Positions 1 to 6,143 of a stretch of 9,796 nucleotides of DNA are shown in pieces. A program made the position numbers and the translations under genes. Within the stretch, counting starts at the first letter, position 1. Each line of letters opens with the position of its first letter. The stretch is from NCBI GenBank assembly GCA_039933015.1, contig JBDTOX010000131.1, positions 1-9,796 on the forward strand, read 5' to 3'. Under the pieces are notes generated by a model that saw only the letters and a program-made list of their open reading frames with translations, did not search any database and was not told the origin of the DNA. The DNA comes from JBDTOX01 sp039933015 (GTDB lineage Bacteria; Pseudomonadota; Gammaproteobacteria; Burkholderiales; Methylophilaceae).

Positions 1-42
1 CGCTTTTTTTATACTTGAAGTTTAATGTTCTAATTTGGCGTG
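1..42. other. Short AT-rich tail of a gap cut by the window edge
   Basis: These bases lie downstream of the minus-strand NlpC/P60 stop codon. A run of eight T at 3-10 directly after CGC could be the U-tract of a rho-independent terminator for a plus-strand gene to the left. The stem would lie outside the window, so this cannot be confirmed. No coding potential is visible. Confidence 0.25.
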
Positions 43-585
43 TTAGTCGTCCGAGGCTGTTTCAGTGGCTTTTATACGACGCGCACCGTTGAAGCGTTTT
101 GCCCAGTATTGATCATTTATGTTTACCACATGGATGCCGCCGCCAGAACTCGGCGCATGAATAAAGCGGTTATCGCCCAGGTAAATACCTACATGTGAAA
201 ATGCTGATTTCAGGGTGTTAAAAAACACCAGATCCCCAGGTTGCAATTGCTCGAGCGGTACGGTCTGACCAAGCTGGCTCAAGGCGCGGGCGCCATGCGG
301 CAATGTCAGGCTTGCAGCCTGCTGAAAAACATAGCGCACAAAGCCGCTGCAATCAAAGCCAGTGTCTGGAGATTTCCCGCCATATTTATATTTGATACCA
401 GTTAAGCTCAGCGCATTGATCAGTACTTCCTGTGCCACGCTGGACCAATTATTACCGGATGCTTCGGGTAGTGGGGCCTGTTGTGCGAAGGCTTGATCGT
501 TCGCGGCCGCAGCAGGTTCCGCGGCCAGGCAAAGCCCGTTGGCGAGCATGAAGCTGAGCGTAATGAGAAGGTGATAAAAACGCAT
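43..585 (-). CDS. Secreted NlpC/P60-family cell-wall endopeptidase (C40)
   Basis: 180 residues, a usual length for a single-domain secreted NlpC/P60 protein. Residues 1 to about 21 form a signal peptide: a short basic start, a hydrophobic core and an LCLAA cleavage region. The Cys at 19 does not sit in a convincing lipobox, so signal peptidase I processing is more likely than lipidation. After a low-complexity Ala/Gln linker (about 22-50), the papain-like domain runs from about 52 to 172. The catalytic Cys79 is in FDCSGFV, the catalytic His131 is in SHVGIYLG, and His143 in FIHAPSSG is the likely third polar residue. PGDLVFF (116-122) is the usual conserved strand. Enzymes of this family cleave peptide stems of peptidoglycan, typically the D-Glu to diamino-acid bond, in the periplasm; the exact substrate here is unknown. 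The ATG at 585 is chosen because it gives the full signal peptide, although no strong Shine-Dalgarno is visible. The gene stands alone and is divergent from the UbiB-like gene. Confidence 0.93.
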   Translation of the reverse strand: MRFYHLLITLSFMLANGLCLAAEPAAAANDQAFAQQAPLPEASGNNWSSVAQEVLINALSLTGIKYKYGGKSPDTGFDCSGFVRYVFQQAASLTLPHGARALSQLGQTVPLEQLQPGDLVFFNTLKSAFSHVGIYLGDNRFIHAPSSGGGIHVVNINDQYWAKRFNGARRIKATETASDD

Positions 586-702
586 CAGACGGATTCTAAA
601 ATAGATAAGGGCGGTTTGTAAACCCTTGAGTTATTAACACAAATATTTTTGTAACCCAGATTGCTGCAAAGTGATGGTGTAGAATGCGGCTAACCAATCC
701 AG
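586..702. promoter_or_regulatory. AT-rich divergent promoter region upstream of the NlpC/P60 gene
   Basis: This AT-rich stretch must hold the promoter of the minus-strand NlpC/P60 gene. Two inverted repeats can be seen. One is GGTTT-gt-AAACC at 613-624, framed by AAGGG (607-611) and CCCTT (623-627). The other is ACAAA-TATT-TTTGT at 639-652. Either could be an operator. On the plus strand, TAGAAT at 680-685 is a good -10 match, but no -35 stands at a proper distance. No promoter pair here is strong enough to assign with confidence. Confidence 0.35.
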
Positions 703-719
703 ATGGCTGAGGTGAGCGA

Positions 720-926
720 ATGCGTAAAAGCCGGCTTTTTTCACTGCATGAATTCACATCAAGCGCGCGTGGAATTGTGGGTGGCACGACGCGCAATGCG
801 CGTGATGAATGGCATGAGACTCTCGCTGGTCATGCCCACCATGTTGGTACTGGCACAAGGCAGCGTGTGCGACTGATTGCCACGGGGTTGGCCAGAAAAA
901 TCGGTAATCTCATGAACTATCCTTAA
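720..926 (+). CDS. Possible small protein of unknown function, 68 residues
   Basis: Doubtful gene. A clear Shine-Dalgarno-like GAGGTG at 709-714 lies five bases before the ATG, and a -10-like TAGAAT lies upstream at 680-685. The product would be basic and rich in His and Arg (MRKSRLF at the start, GHAHHVG in the middle), with no signal peptide, membrane segment or recognised motif. It ends 35 bp before the UbiB-like gene, so it could be a leader cistron of that gene. Against it, a second frame (703-876, 57 codons, no ribosome site) overlaps almost all of it, and the region also holds strong inverted repeats at 789-803 and 811-836. It may equally be a structured 5' leader or decayed sequence. 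I do not recognise it. Confidence 0.25.
   Translation: MRKSRLFSLHEFTSSARGIVGGTTRNARDEWHETLAGHAHHVGTGTRQRVRLIATGLARKIGNLMNYP
789..836 (+). other. Two adjacent perfect inverted repeats (potential hairpins)
   Basis: The first repeat is ACGCGCA-A-TGCGCGT at 789-803, which would fold with a CAATG-type loop. The second is GGCATGA at 811-817 paired with TCATGCC at 830-836 around a 12-base loop. They sit in tandem, 7 bp apart, in the leader before the UbiB-like gene. GTGGG at 777-781 could also pair with CCCAC at 835-839, in competition with the second hairpin. No T-run follows, so neither is an intrinsic terminator. No known riboswitch class was recognised. A structured leader RNA is possible but unproven. 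Confidence 0.4.
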
Positions 927-961
927 CTGAATAATATTAAATCCCAGCTGATTGATCTCCC

Positions 962-2641
962 ATGATTCGTGAAACCATTTCTGTTATGCGTGATTTTGGT
1001 CGTTTGCGCGACATTGCCACTATTTTAGTGCGCTATGGCTGGGGGGATATAGCCAAGCGCTTGGGTAAGGCCAGCCTGATAGGGCGTGCGGGCAATGCGT
1101 TGAATTCCAAAGCATCGCGTGAAATCATGCTGCTGCCGTCTGAAGTCAGGGCGCGGCTGGCGATTGAGGAACTGGGGCCTACATTTGTCAAACTTGGCCA
1201 GGTATTAGCCACGCGCCCGGATATTTTCCCGCCGAACTGGATCGCGGAGTTTGCCAAGTTGCAGGATCAGGTGCCGCCGGTTTCTTTTGAGGCGCTGCTG
1301 CCAGATCTGGAAAAAGCCTTGAACAAATCGCCGTTCGAGGTATTTAAGGATTTTCAGGCTGAACCCCTGGCAGCGGCTTCCATTGCCCAGGTGCATCGGG
1401 CCAAACTGCAGGATGATACGCAGGTAGTCCTCAAAATACGCCGTCCGCATGTGCGGGAGCATATTGATGCGGATTTACGCTTGTTGTCGCATCTTGGGCG
1501 TTTGATTGAGTCGGAAATTGCAGAGTCCAGACGTTTCCAGCCAGGCAAGATTATTGCGCAGTTCTCAAAATCGCTTAAACGCGAGCTGGATTTAGCGTTG
1601 GAAGGCCGCAATACCGAGCGCTTCGCCCGCAATTTTGCGGATGATGGAAATATAGTCTTTGCCAAGATTTATTGGGAATACACCAGCGAGACCGTGCTGG
1701 TGATGGAGCATATCGATGGCATTCCCGGCAATGATTTGCTGAAAGCGACAGTGGCAGGTCTCGATTTCAAGCTGCTGGCTGAGCGGGGCGCGAATGCTGT
1801 ATTGAAAATGGTGCTGATTGATGGATTTTTTCACGCGGATCCACACCCAGGGAATGTGTTTTATCTGTCCGAAAACCGTTTGGCAATTATAGACTGCGGC
1901 ATGGTCGGCCGTATTACGTTGGACCGGCGCGACGAAATCGCCGACTTGCTGGCAGCGCTAGTGTCGCGTGATATTGAAGCTTTGCGCGGCATCTTGCTTG
2001 AGTGGGCTGGCGATGTGAGGCCGGATGAGGAAAAGCTCGGCGCGGATGTAGACGAGTTTATTTGCAATTACGACAACGCGCCGCTGAAACATGTGCGCTT
2101 TAGTGCGTTGCTGAACGACCTTACCACTATCATGCGCGAAAACCACTTGTCGGTGCCGCCGGATCTCACCATGCTATTCAAGGCGCTGATCACTCTGGAA
2201 GGTTTGGGCCGGCAGTTGGATCCGGATTTCCAGATCATTACTCATCTCACGCCATTCGTTAAACAAATCATTGTAGATCGCTACATGCCAGGCGCGCTTT
2301 ACAAGCGCGGGCGGCGCAGCCTCTCCCATATTGCTGATGCGGTGACCGGATTACCAGGCGATGTTTCGCAGGTGCTGCGCGAAGCCGCGCGTGGGCGGCT
2401 AAAACTCAATCTGGACCTCAAGCGGCTGGATCATTTTGGCCATCAGCTTGATCACAGCACCAATCGTCTGACCATGGCTCTGATTGCGGCCGCCTTGATT
2501 GTGGGGTCGTCTATCGTCATGACGGTGAAAGGTGGGCCGACATTATTCGGTTTGCCAGCTTTCGGTTTTTTGGGATTTTTCCTCGCATTTGTCATCGGCT
2601 TGCTGCTGATGATTTCTATCTGGCGCTCCGGGCGCGACTAG
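962..2641 (+). CDS. UbiB/AarF (ABC1/COQ8) family protein kinase-like protein
   Basis: 559 residues, close to the length of bacterial UbiB proteins. Family marks appear in order. The KxGQ motif is K77-L-G-Q80 in FVKLGQVLATRPD. The alanine-rich nucleotide loop AAAS is at 137-140, followed by IAQVH. The invariant Lys is K158 in VVLKIRRP. An ELD motif is at 208-210, the catalytic-loop-like HADPHPGN at 291-298, and the metal-binding Asp D311 in IIDCGMVGRI, where Cys replaces the common Phe of DFG. Two hydrophobic segments at about 504-521 and 534-555 anchor the C-terminus in the inner membrane. The family is an atypical ATPase needed for ubiquinone synthesis in UbiB/COQ8 members. Here ubiE and ubiJ are not adjacent, so this may be a paralogue with another lipid-related role; I therefore give no gene symbol. 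The ATG at 962 lacks a clear ribosome site, and Met9 (986) is no better. It converges on the DUF3300 gene. Confidence 0.9.
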   Translation: MIRETISVMRDFGRLRDIATILVRYGWGDIAKRLGKASLIGRAGNALNSKASREIMLLPSEVRARLAIEELGPTFVKLGQVLATRPDIFPPNWIAEFAKLQDQVPPVSFEALLPDLEKALNKSPFEVFKDFQAEPLAAASIAQVHRAKLQDDTQVVLKIRRPHVREHIDADLRLLSHLGRLIESEIAESRRFQPGKIIAQFSKSLKRELDLALEGRNTERFARNFADDGNIVFAKIYWEYTSETVLVMEHIDGIPGNDLLKATVAGLDFKLLAERGANAVLKMVLIDGFFHADPHPGNVFYLSENRLAIIDCGMVGRITLDRRDEIADLLAALVSRDIEALRGILLEWAGDVRPDEEKLGADVDEFICNYDNAPLKHVRFSALLNDLTTIMRENHLSVPPDLTMLFKALITLEGLGRQLDPDFQIITHLTPFVKQIIVDRYMPGALYKRGRRSLSHIADAVTGLPGDVSQVLREAARGRLKLNLDLKRLDHFGHQLDHSTNRLTMALIAAALIVGSSIVMTVKGGPTLFGLPAFGFLGFFLAFVIGLLLMISIWRSGRD

Positions 2642-2668
2642 GGGCCATGCCTTAAGCCGCTTGCGTTT

Positions 2669-4162
2669 TTACCTGTCGCCATGCGGGTTGCCATCAGAAT
2701 GTGATTTTGGTCGTTGCTGTTGATTATATCTCTGCCCTCTGGCAGGCATATCCCTGGTCGCGGCTGCCGATTCCTGTTGGCGGTAATAGCCGCGGCGTTC
2801 ATTGGCGTCGCGTGTATCCAGCCGCTGATTCGAATCTGACCGGTTTGTGTCTGGCCGGGTACCGATATCTGATTTGTGATCCGTATGCCTCGAGCCCGTA
2901 TTTTCAAGAGTACGACTGCGCTGTTCCGGCATGAGGCGGCTGTTGGAGGATGGCGCGGCAGATGGCGATGCTGCTGCGGGTGAGGTTATCGTGCTGCGCT
3001 CTCCCATGCGGGCGCTTTCTGGCATGTCTTGGCGGTCAGGCTTATCTATCGCATTGGAGTGGGCCTCTGGGCTTGCATCCCTGGATTGCGCCTTATTCCA
3101 TCTTTCCGTGCGGATGTTTCCAGTCTCCGGGCGACTGCGGGGTGCGGTGCCCGTTTCCGGGCGGATGGCTTGCTGATTGATGGTGTCGCGCGATGATGGC
3201 TTGCGCCCGTTGAAATCATGCCTTGTCTCTGCAGCAGTGCCGGTACGGCCAAATTGTTGCTGTAACGCTGGCTCCCGGTAAGTGACGCCACGGCGATGGT
3301 CAGGGTCGTGGCGCCAGACATGCGGTGAGCCGTCTGACCTGGAGTTACGTGCAGAATCAAATTTTCGGCTGCGGTTTTCCCGGTTGTCGTAGTAGCGGTT
3401 GGAGTCATGGCTGTAATAGTAGTTGTGTACGTTGACGATATGTACATGACGACGTGGCCAATCAAAATTGCCGAAAAAGAATCCGCCGCTAATCGAAATG
3501 CCGCTTCCCCAGAAGAAGCCTGTAGCGTATCCAGGGCGCTGATAGTAGCCGGGCCAGGGGCTCCAGAACACAGGAGGGTAAGCATCCCACCACCATGGCC
3601 CATACACGACCATCGGGTCATAGTAAGGCACATAAACGATCTGCGGGGTGGCCTGCACGATGACTATCGTCTGCCCTTGCGGCTCTACGCGGATCTGATC
3701 ATTGGAGCTCAGATTGCCGGCTTCGACAGCCATTTGTCGCAAGTTCTGTACGGTATCCATTACCTGAGGCTGCTGTGCAAGAAATGCATCGCCTAGCCGC
3801 TCTGTCCAGTCCAGCTTCTCATCCATCATCGTCAGAATCTGTGGAAATGCGGTGAGTGAGATGACACTTGGATCCCAGTCATTCCGTTCCACCGCTTTCA
3901 CCGCCTGGTCGCCTTTGAGGCCGGGGTTGGCTCTGGACCAGCGTGCTGCCTGAACGATTTCTAGCGGATAAGTTGCCGCCATTAACACCTGGGATAACAA
4001 GGCATCGGGGTAAAGTGCGATGGGGGCCAGCATTTGATCGAGTTCTTGCTGGCTAAATGCAGGTTGCGCTGGCTGATCCTGCATGGTTTCTGCGTATGCT
4101 ACGGGTGTGCACAGCAGTAGCAACAATAACTGGACCCAGGTACGAACTGCTTTAAACAGCAT
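2669..4162 (-). CDS. Exported DUF3300-domain protein with a long disordered tail
   Basis: 497 residues from the ATG at 4162. A GTG one codon upstream (4165) is in frame, but the purine-rich GAGAG site sits 7 bases before the ATG and only 4 before the GTG, so the ATG is preferred. Residues 1 to about 24 are a signal peptide with a poly-Leu core and a PVAYA cleavage site, so the product is exported. The DUF3300 domain spans roughly 36-245. Typical stretches include LAPIALYPDALLSQVLMA, a helical WSRANPGLKGDQAV part, and an aromatic PWWWDAYPPVFWSPWPGYY part. From about 250 to the end the chain is polar and low in hydrophobics (Arg, Ser, Asn, Asp, Gln, Pro-rich), so it is probably disordered. The function of DUF3300 is not known; an envelope role is likely from the export signal. 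It ends 27 bp from the convergent UbiB-like gene, with no clear terminator between them. Confidence 0.9.
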   Translation of the reverse strand: MLFKAVRTWVQLLLLLLCTPVAYAETMQDQPAQPAFSQQELDQMLAPIALYPDALLSQVLMAATYPLEIVQAARWSRANPGLKGDQAVKAVERNDWDPSVISLTAFPQILTMMDEKLDWTERLGDAFLAQQPQVMDTVQNLRQMAVEAGNLSSNDQIRVEPQGQTIVIVQATPQIVYVPYYDPMVVYGPWWWDAYPPVFWSPWPGYYQRPGYATGFFWGSGISISGGFFFGNFDWPRRHVHIVNVHNYYYSHDSNRYYDNRENRSRKFDSARNSRSDGSPHVWRHDPDHRRGVTYREPALQQQFGRTGTAAETRHDFNGRKPSSRDTINQQAIRPETGTAPRSRPETGNIRTERWNKAQSRDASPEAHSNAIDKPDRQDMPESARMGERSTITSPAAASPSAAPSSNSRLMPEQRSRTLENTGSRHTDHKSDIGTRPDTNRSDSNQRLDTRDANERRGYYRQQESAAATRDMPARGQRYNQQQRPKSHSDGNPHGDR

Positions 4163-4165
4163 CAC

Positions 4166-4609
4166 TTTTCTCTCAATCTTGCAGATAGCGAATGGTTTCG
4201 CTAATTCATGTGGTCATTAGGCACCGCAAACGTGGGCAAGTTGCAGCAGAGATTTGGTCTGCGACAGAGCCATTTAAGCGCATACCTTTTGCGTGCATGC
4301 CCTGCGCTGGTACGGAATTTGGGGGTTTGTTCGGAAATAAATGCAAGCTGTTGATTATACGTAATTTACACCCTGGTGTTATGCGCCATCATGGATATGG
4401 CGAGTGGCTGGATAAATGCTGCTTCACGTTGAACATCGCACCTAATATGCCTATAGTGGGGTGGCGAATGACACCATCCAGCAGTTACACCTGACGCCGC
4501 AGGGTGGCTTGAGGCAACGCGTCAAGCGTTGGGAGGCGGCCTTGAAACTGTGGTTACCCGCGTGCATATATAGCATGCAGATGAATCAATTTACGCAGGT
4601 GCAGCAATA
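4166..4609. other. 444-bp non-coding region between the DUF3300 and HPPD-like genes
   Basis: This region separates divergent genes and should hold both promoters. Near the DUF3300 start there is a 7-bp perfect inverted repeat, TAGCGAA-TGGT-TTCGCTA (4186-4203), which would lie in that gene's 5' leader. CAACGC-GTCAA-GCGTTG (4515-4531) is another hairpin-like repeat closer to the HPPD-like gene. A 100-codon open frame at 4192-4494 has no ribosome site and an unconvincing composition, and I do not count it as a gene. I see nothing else in the central part. Confidence 0.5.
4542..4572 (+). promoter_or_regulatory. Candidate sigma-70 promoter of the HPPD-like gene
   Basis: TTGAAA at 4542-4547 is a good -35. 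The -10 would be TATATA at 4567-4572 with a long 19-bp spacer, or CATATA at 4565-4570 with the ideal 17 bp but a poorer match. Transcription would begin about 4577-4580, just ahead of a 9-codon mini-frame at 4581. TGCAT (4563-4567) and ATGCA (4575-4579) form an inverted repeat over the -10 and start site, a possible operator. Confidence 0.35.
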
Positions 4610-4610
4610 A
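4581..4610 (+). other. Nine-codon mini-frame overlapping the next start codon
   Basis: ATG at 4581 opens a nine-residue frame (MNQFTQVQQ). Its TAA at 4608-4610 shares a base with the ATG of the HPPD-like gene, giving a TAATG junction. Such an overlap permits translational coupling. It may also be chance, because the mini-frame's own ATG has no evident Shine-Dalgarno and would lie at or near the mRNA 5' end if the promoter above is right. Confidence 0.25.
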
Positions 4611-5836
4611 TGAAAAATTCCGTGATTCATTGTATGGACTCGCTCGGTTTCGAGCGGCGTGGCGACAAGCAGAACTCTCCATTTTTTGAAGAGTACCTGG
4701 TGCGCCTGCTGCAAGAGCGCGATCAGCTTGGCCTGACCGAAATGATTCACGAAATAGACGCACTGATGATTACCGTCGATCCGGGCCATGCCGTCAAGTA
4801 CATCGCCGAGCTAGCGCTCATGACAGCCTACCATTACCTGATCACACTGGAGAGCGAAACGCATTGGACGCACGTGCTGCGCATAGACTTGAATTCTCCG
4901 GATATCCTGCTGCGTGAGGTCAAAGATCCGAATATACGCGGCATCTTCCGCAGCCTTAACGAGGTCTATCCTGTTGGCGCCAAGCGGCCCAACAGCCGCT
5001 ACATGGGCGAAATTATTCGTGTCAGCGACTGCCACAGCGTGGTCAAGCTGCAGCAGGAACGCGAATTCCGCTTTTTCTCGCGGGATGAGGTATGCAAGCT
5101 GGAATTGCCCAGCAATCTGGCCGTGAGTAAGCCTTCACCTTACACCCACAATATCGTCGCTTATCTGCAGCGCGAGCCTGATGAACTGAGGGTGTACGCC
5201 CTGGGGGTGAGCCAAACTGATCCGGCAGTGCAGGCCGCTTATGAACAAGCCAAAGAACTGCAGGCCAAATTGTGCATAGATGATCTGCTATTGCCGGTGG
5301 ATCATCTGGCGACGCGCGTTTACAGCCAGAACCGCGAAGTGGCAATACTTGAGTACCTGTCCTGGTCCAGCTATTACTTCTGGGGCGCCTATAATATCCG
5401 CGACCAGAATTCTTCGACCAATGTCACCAAAAGCGTGCATTGCCTGCCGGAATCCAAAAGCCCGGCCAAGGTGTTCACGGCCAATAACACGCCGTATTTC
5501 GTCAATCATCTGGAACACCTGCCTTCGCCCACCGAAACCTTTGTGCGTAACTATGGGCCGCGTCTGCACCATATCGCGATTGCGGTAAAAGATGGCGAAC
5601 GGGACGGTATGGAACACATAGACTTTGTGGTTAAGGCGATTACTGAACAAGGCCAGGGTTTCCTGCTTGATGTTATCGGTTCGAAAGAATTAGGCCTCAA
5701 GCAGATATTCTCTAATGCATCCGAGCATTCGTCCCTGATTATCGAATATGTGCAACGCTATAACGGCTTTAACGGATTCTTTACCCAGGAGAATGTGGCG
5801 GCGCTGACCGCCGCCGCGGCGGCCGTTGAGGAATAG
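4610..5836 (+). CDS. HPPD-like VOC-fold non-heme iron dioxygenase, unassigned substrate
   Basis: 408 residues. The C-terminal half (about 225-400) resembles the catalytic half of 4-hydroxyphenylpyruvate dioxygenase. LPVDHLATR holds the first probable iron ligand, His232. RLHHIAIAV holds His321, and LKQIFS followed by LIIEYVQR gives Glu379, followed by the family-like GFNGFFTQENVAAL. Thus a 2-His-1-Glu iron site is present. Arg236, four residues after the first His, recalls the 2-oxoacid-binding Arg of the DUF1338/HglS branch. The spacing His321-Glu379 is about 58 residues, shorter than the roughly 80 of true HPPD. The first 225 residues are unlike the N-terminal half of HPPD as I know it and were not recognised. 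It is probably a cytoplasmic Fe(II) oxygenase of a 2-oxo acid, but the substrate is unknown. No tyrosine-degradation genes are nearby. The ATG at 4610 has AGGTG eight bases upstream. The C-terminus ends in a short poly-Ala run. Confidence 0.8.
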   Translation: MKNSVIHCMDSLGFERRGDKQNSPFFEEYLVRLLQERDQLGLTEMIHEIDALMITVDPGHAVKYIAELALMTAYHYLITLESETHWTHVLRIDLNSPDILLREVKDPNIRGIFRSLNEVYPVGAKRPNSRYMGEIIRVSDCHSVVKLQQEREFRFFSRDEVCKLELPSNLAVSKPSPYTHNIVAYLQREPDELRVYALGVSQTDPAVQAAYEQAKELQAKLCIDDLLLPVDHLATRVYSQNREVAILEYLSWSSYYFWGAYNIRDQNSSTNVTKSVHCLPESKSPAKVFTANNTPYFVNHLEHLPSPTETFVRNYGPRLHHIAIAVKDGERDGMEHIDFVVKAITEQGQGFLLDVIGSKELGLKQIFSNASEHSSLIIEYVQRYNGFNGFFTQENVAALTAAAAAVEE

Positions 5837-6143
5837 GCGATGTAATGTTGTATTGTCAATGCACAGTGTTGAATTGGTTGTGGCAAGCAGGGCGGGCCGG
5901 TATGATGAAACCTCTGCCAAACGCTATGAGTTCCTTGTCCTCGCATGACTTACTGTGTTGCCCTCCTGCAAAAGGTATTTACTGTGCTGCAGAACCCTGA
6001 CGGACGCTAATTTCGTTCCCATTTCATCCGTGATACAGCCTTGACTGCCTTTTTCCTCCCTTGCCGTACTTGTGTACTGTTTTCGTCAGCCGCACGTGCC
6101 GCCTTGTTTCACTTTTGAACTGAATCTGGAATGGTGTTGATCC
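5837..6143. other. 307-bp gap: leader and promoter region of the helicase gene
   Basis: No convincing gene lies here; a 32-codon frame at 5902-6000 lacks support. The gap holds a promoter candidate at 5878-5906. It also holds a near-exact direct repeat, TTACTGTGTTGC at 5950-5961 and TTACTGTGCTGC at 5979-5990, and a short palindrome GCACGTGC at 6092-6099. If the promoter at 5878 is used, the helicase mRNA has a leader of about 230 bases. A second -35-like TTGACT in the pyrimidine-rich part near 6043 has no matching -10. There is no clear terminator after the HPPD-like gene, so read-through is possible. Confidence 0.45.
5878..5906 (+). promoter_or_regulatory. Candidate sigma-70 promoter upstream of the helicase
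   Basis: TTGTGG (5878-5883) and TATGAT (5901-5906) are separated by exactly 17 bp. The -10 matches the consensus at five of six places and the -35 at three of six. The pair lies 42 bp after the HPPD-like stop codon and points toward the helicase, leaving a long leader. This is a sequence match only. Confidence 0.4.

Noticed and set aside
596..796. 66-codon minus-strand frame upstream of the NlpC/P60 gene
   Set aside because: No ribosome site or motif; it covers the AT-rich promoter region.
2642..2668. Possible shared terminator between the UbiB-like and DUF3300 genes
   Set aside because: No stem of useful length precedes the short T-run at 2666-2670.
2824..2834. TTCGAATC stretch resembling a tRNA T-loop
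   Set aside because: It lies inside the DUF3300 coding region and no acceptor or anticodon arm can be formed around it.
3046..3633. 195-codon minus-strand frame inside the DUF3300 gene
   Set aside because: Same strand, other frame, fully inside a recognised gene; Thr/Ala-rich composition typical of a shadow.
4192..4494. 100-codon plus-strand frame in the 444-bp gap
   Set aside because: No ribosome site, no recognisable domain, odd composition with scattered Cys and His; starts within a hairpin near the DUF3300 leader.
5810..5823. Perfect 14-bp palindrome GCCGCCGCGGCGGC
   Set aside because: It is the coding sequence of the poly-Ala run at the end of the HPPD-like protein, with no T-run; explained by Ala codons.
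5902..6000. 32-codon frame starting inside the candidate -10 at 5901-5906
   Set aside because: Its ATG overlaps the promoter element and it has no Shine-Dalgarno.
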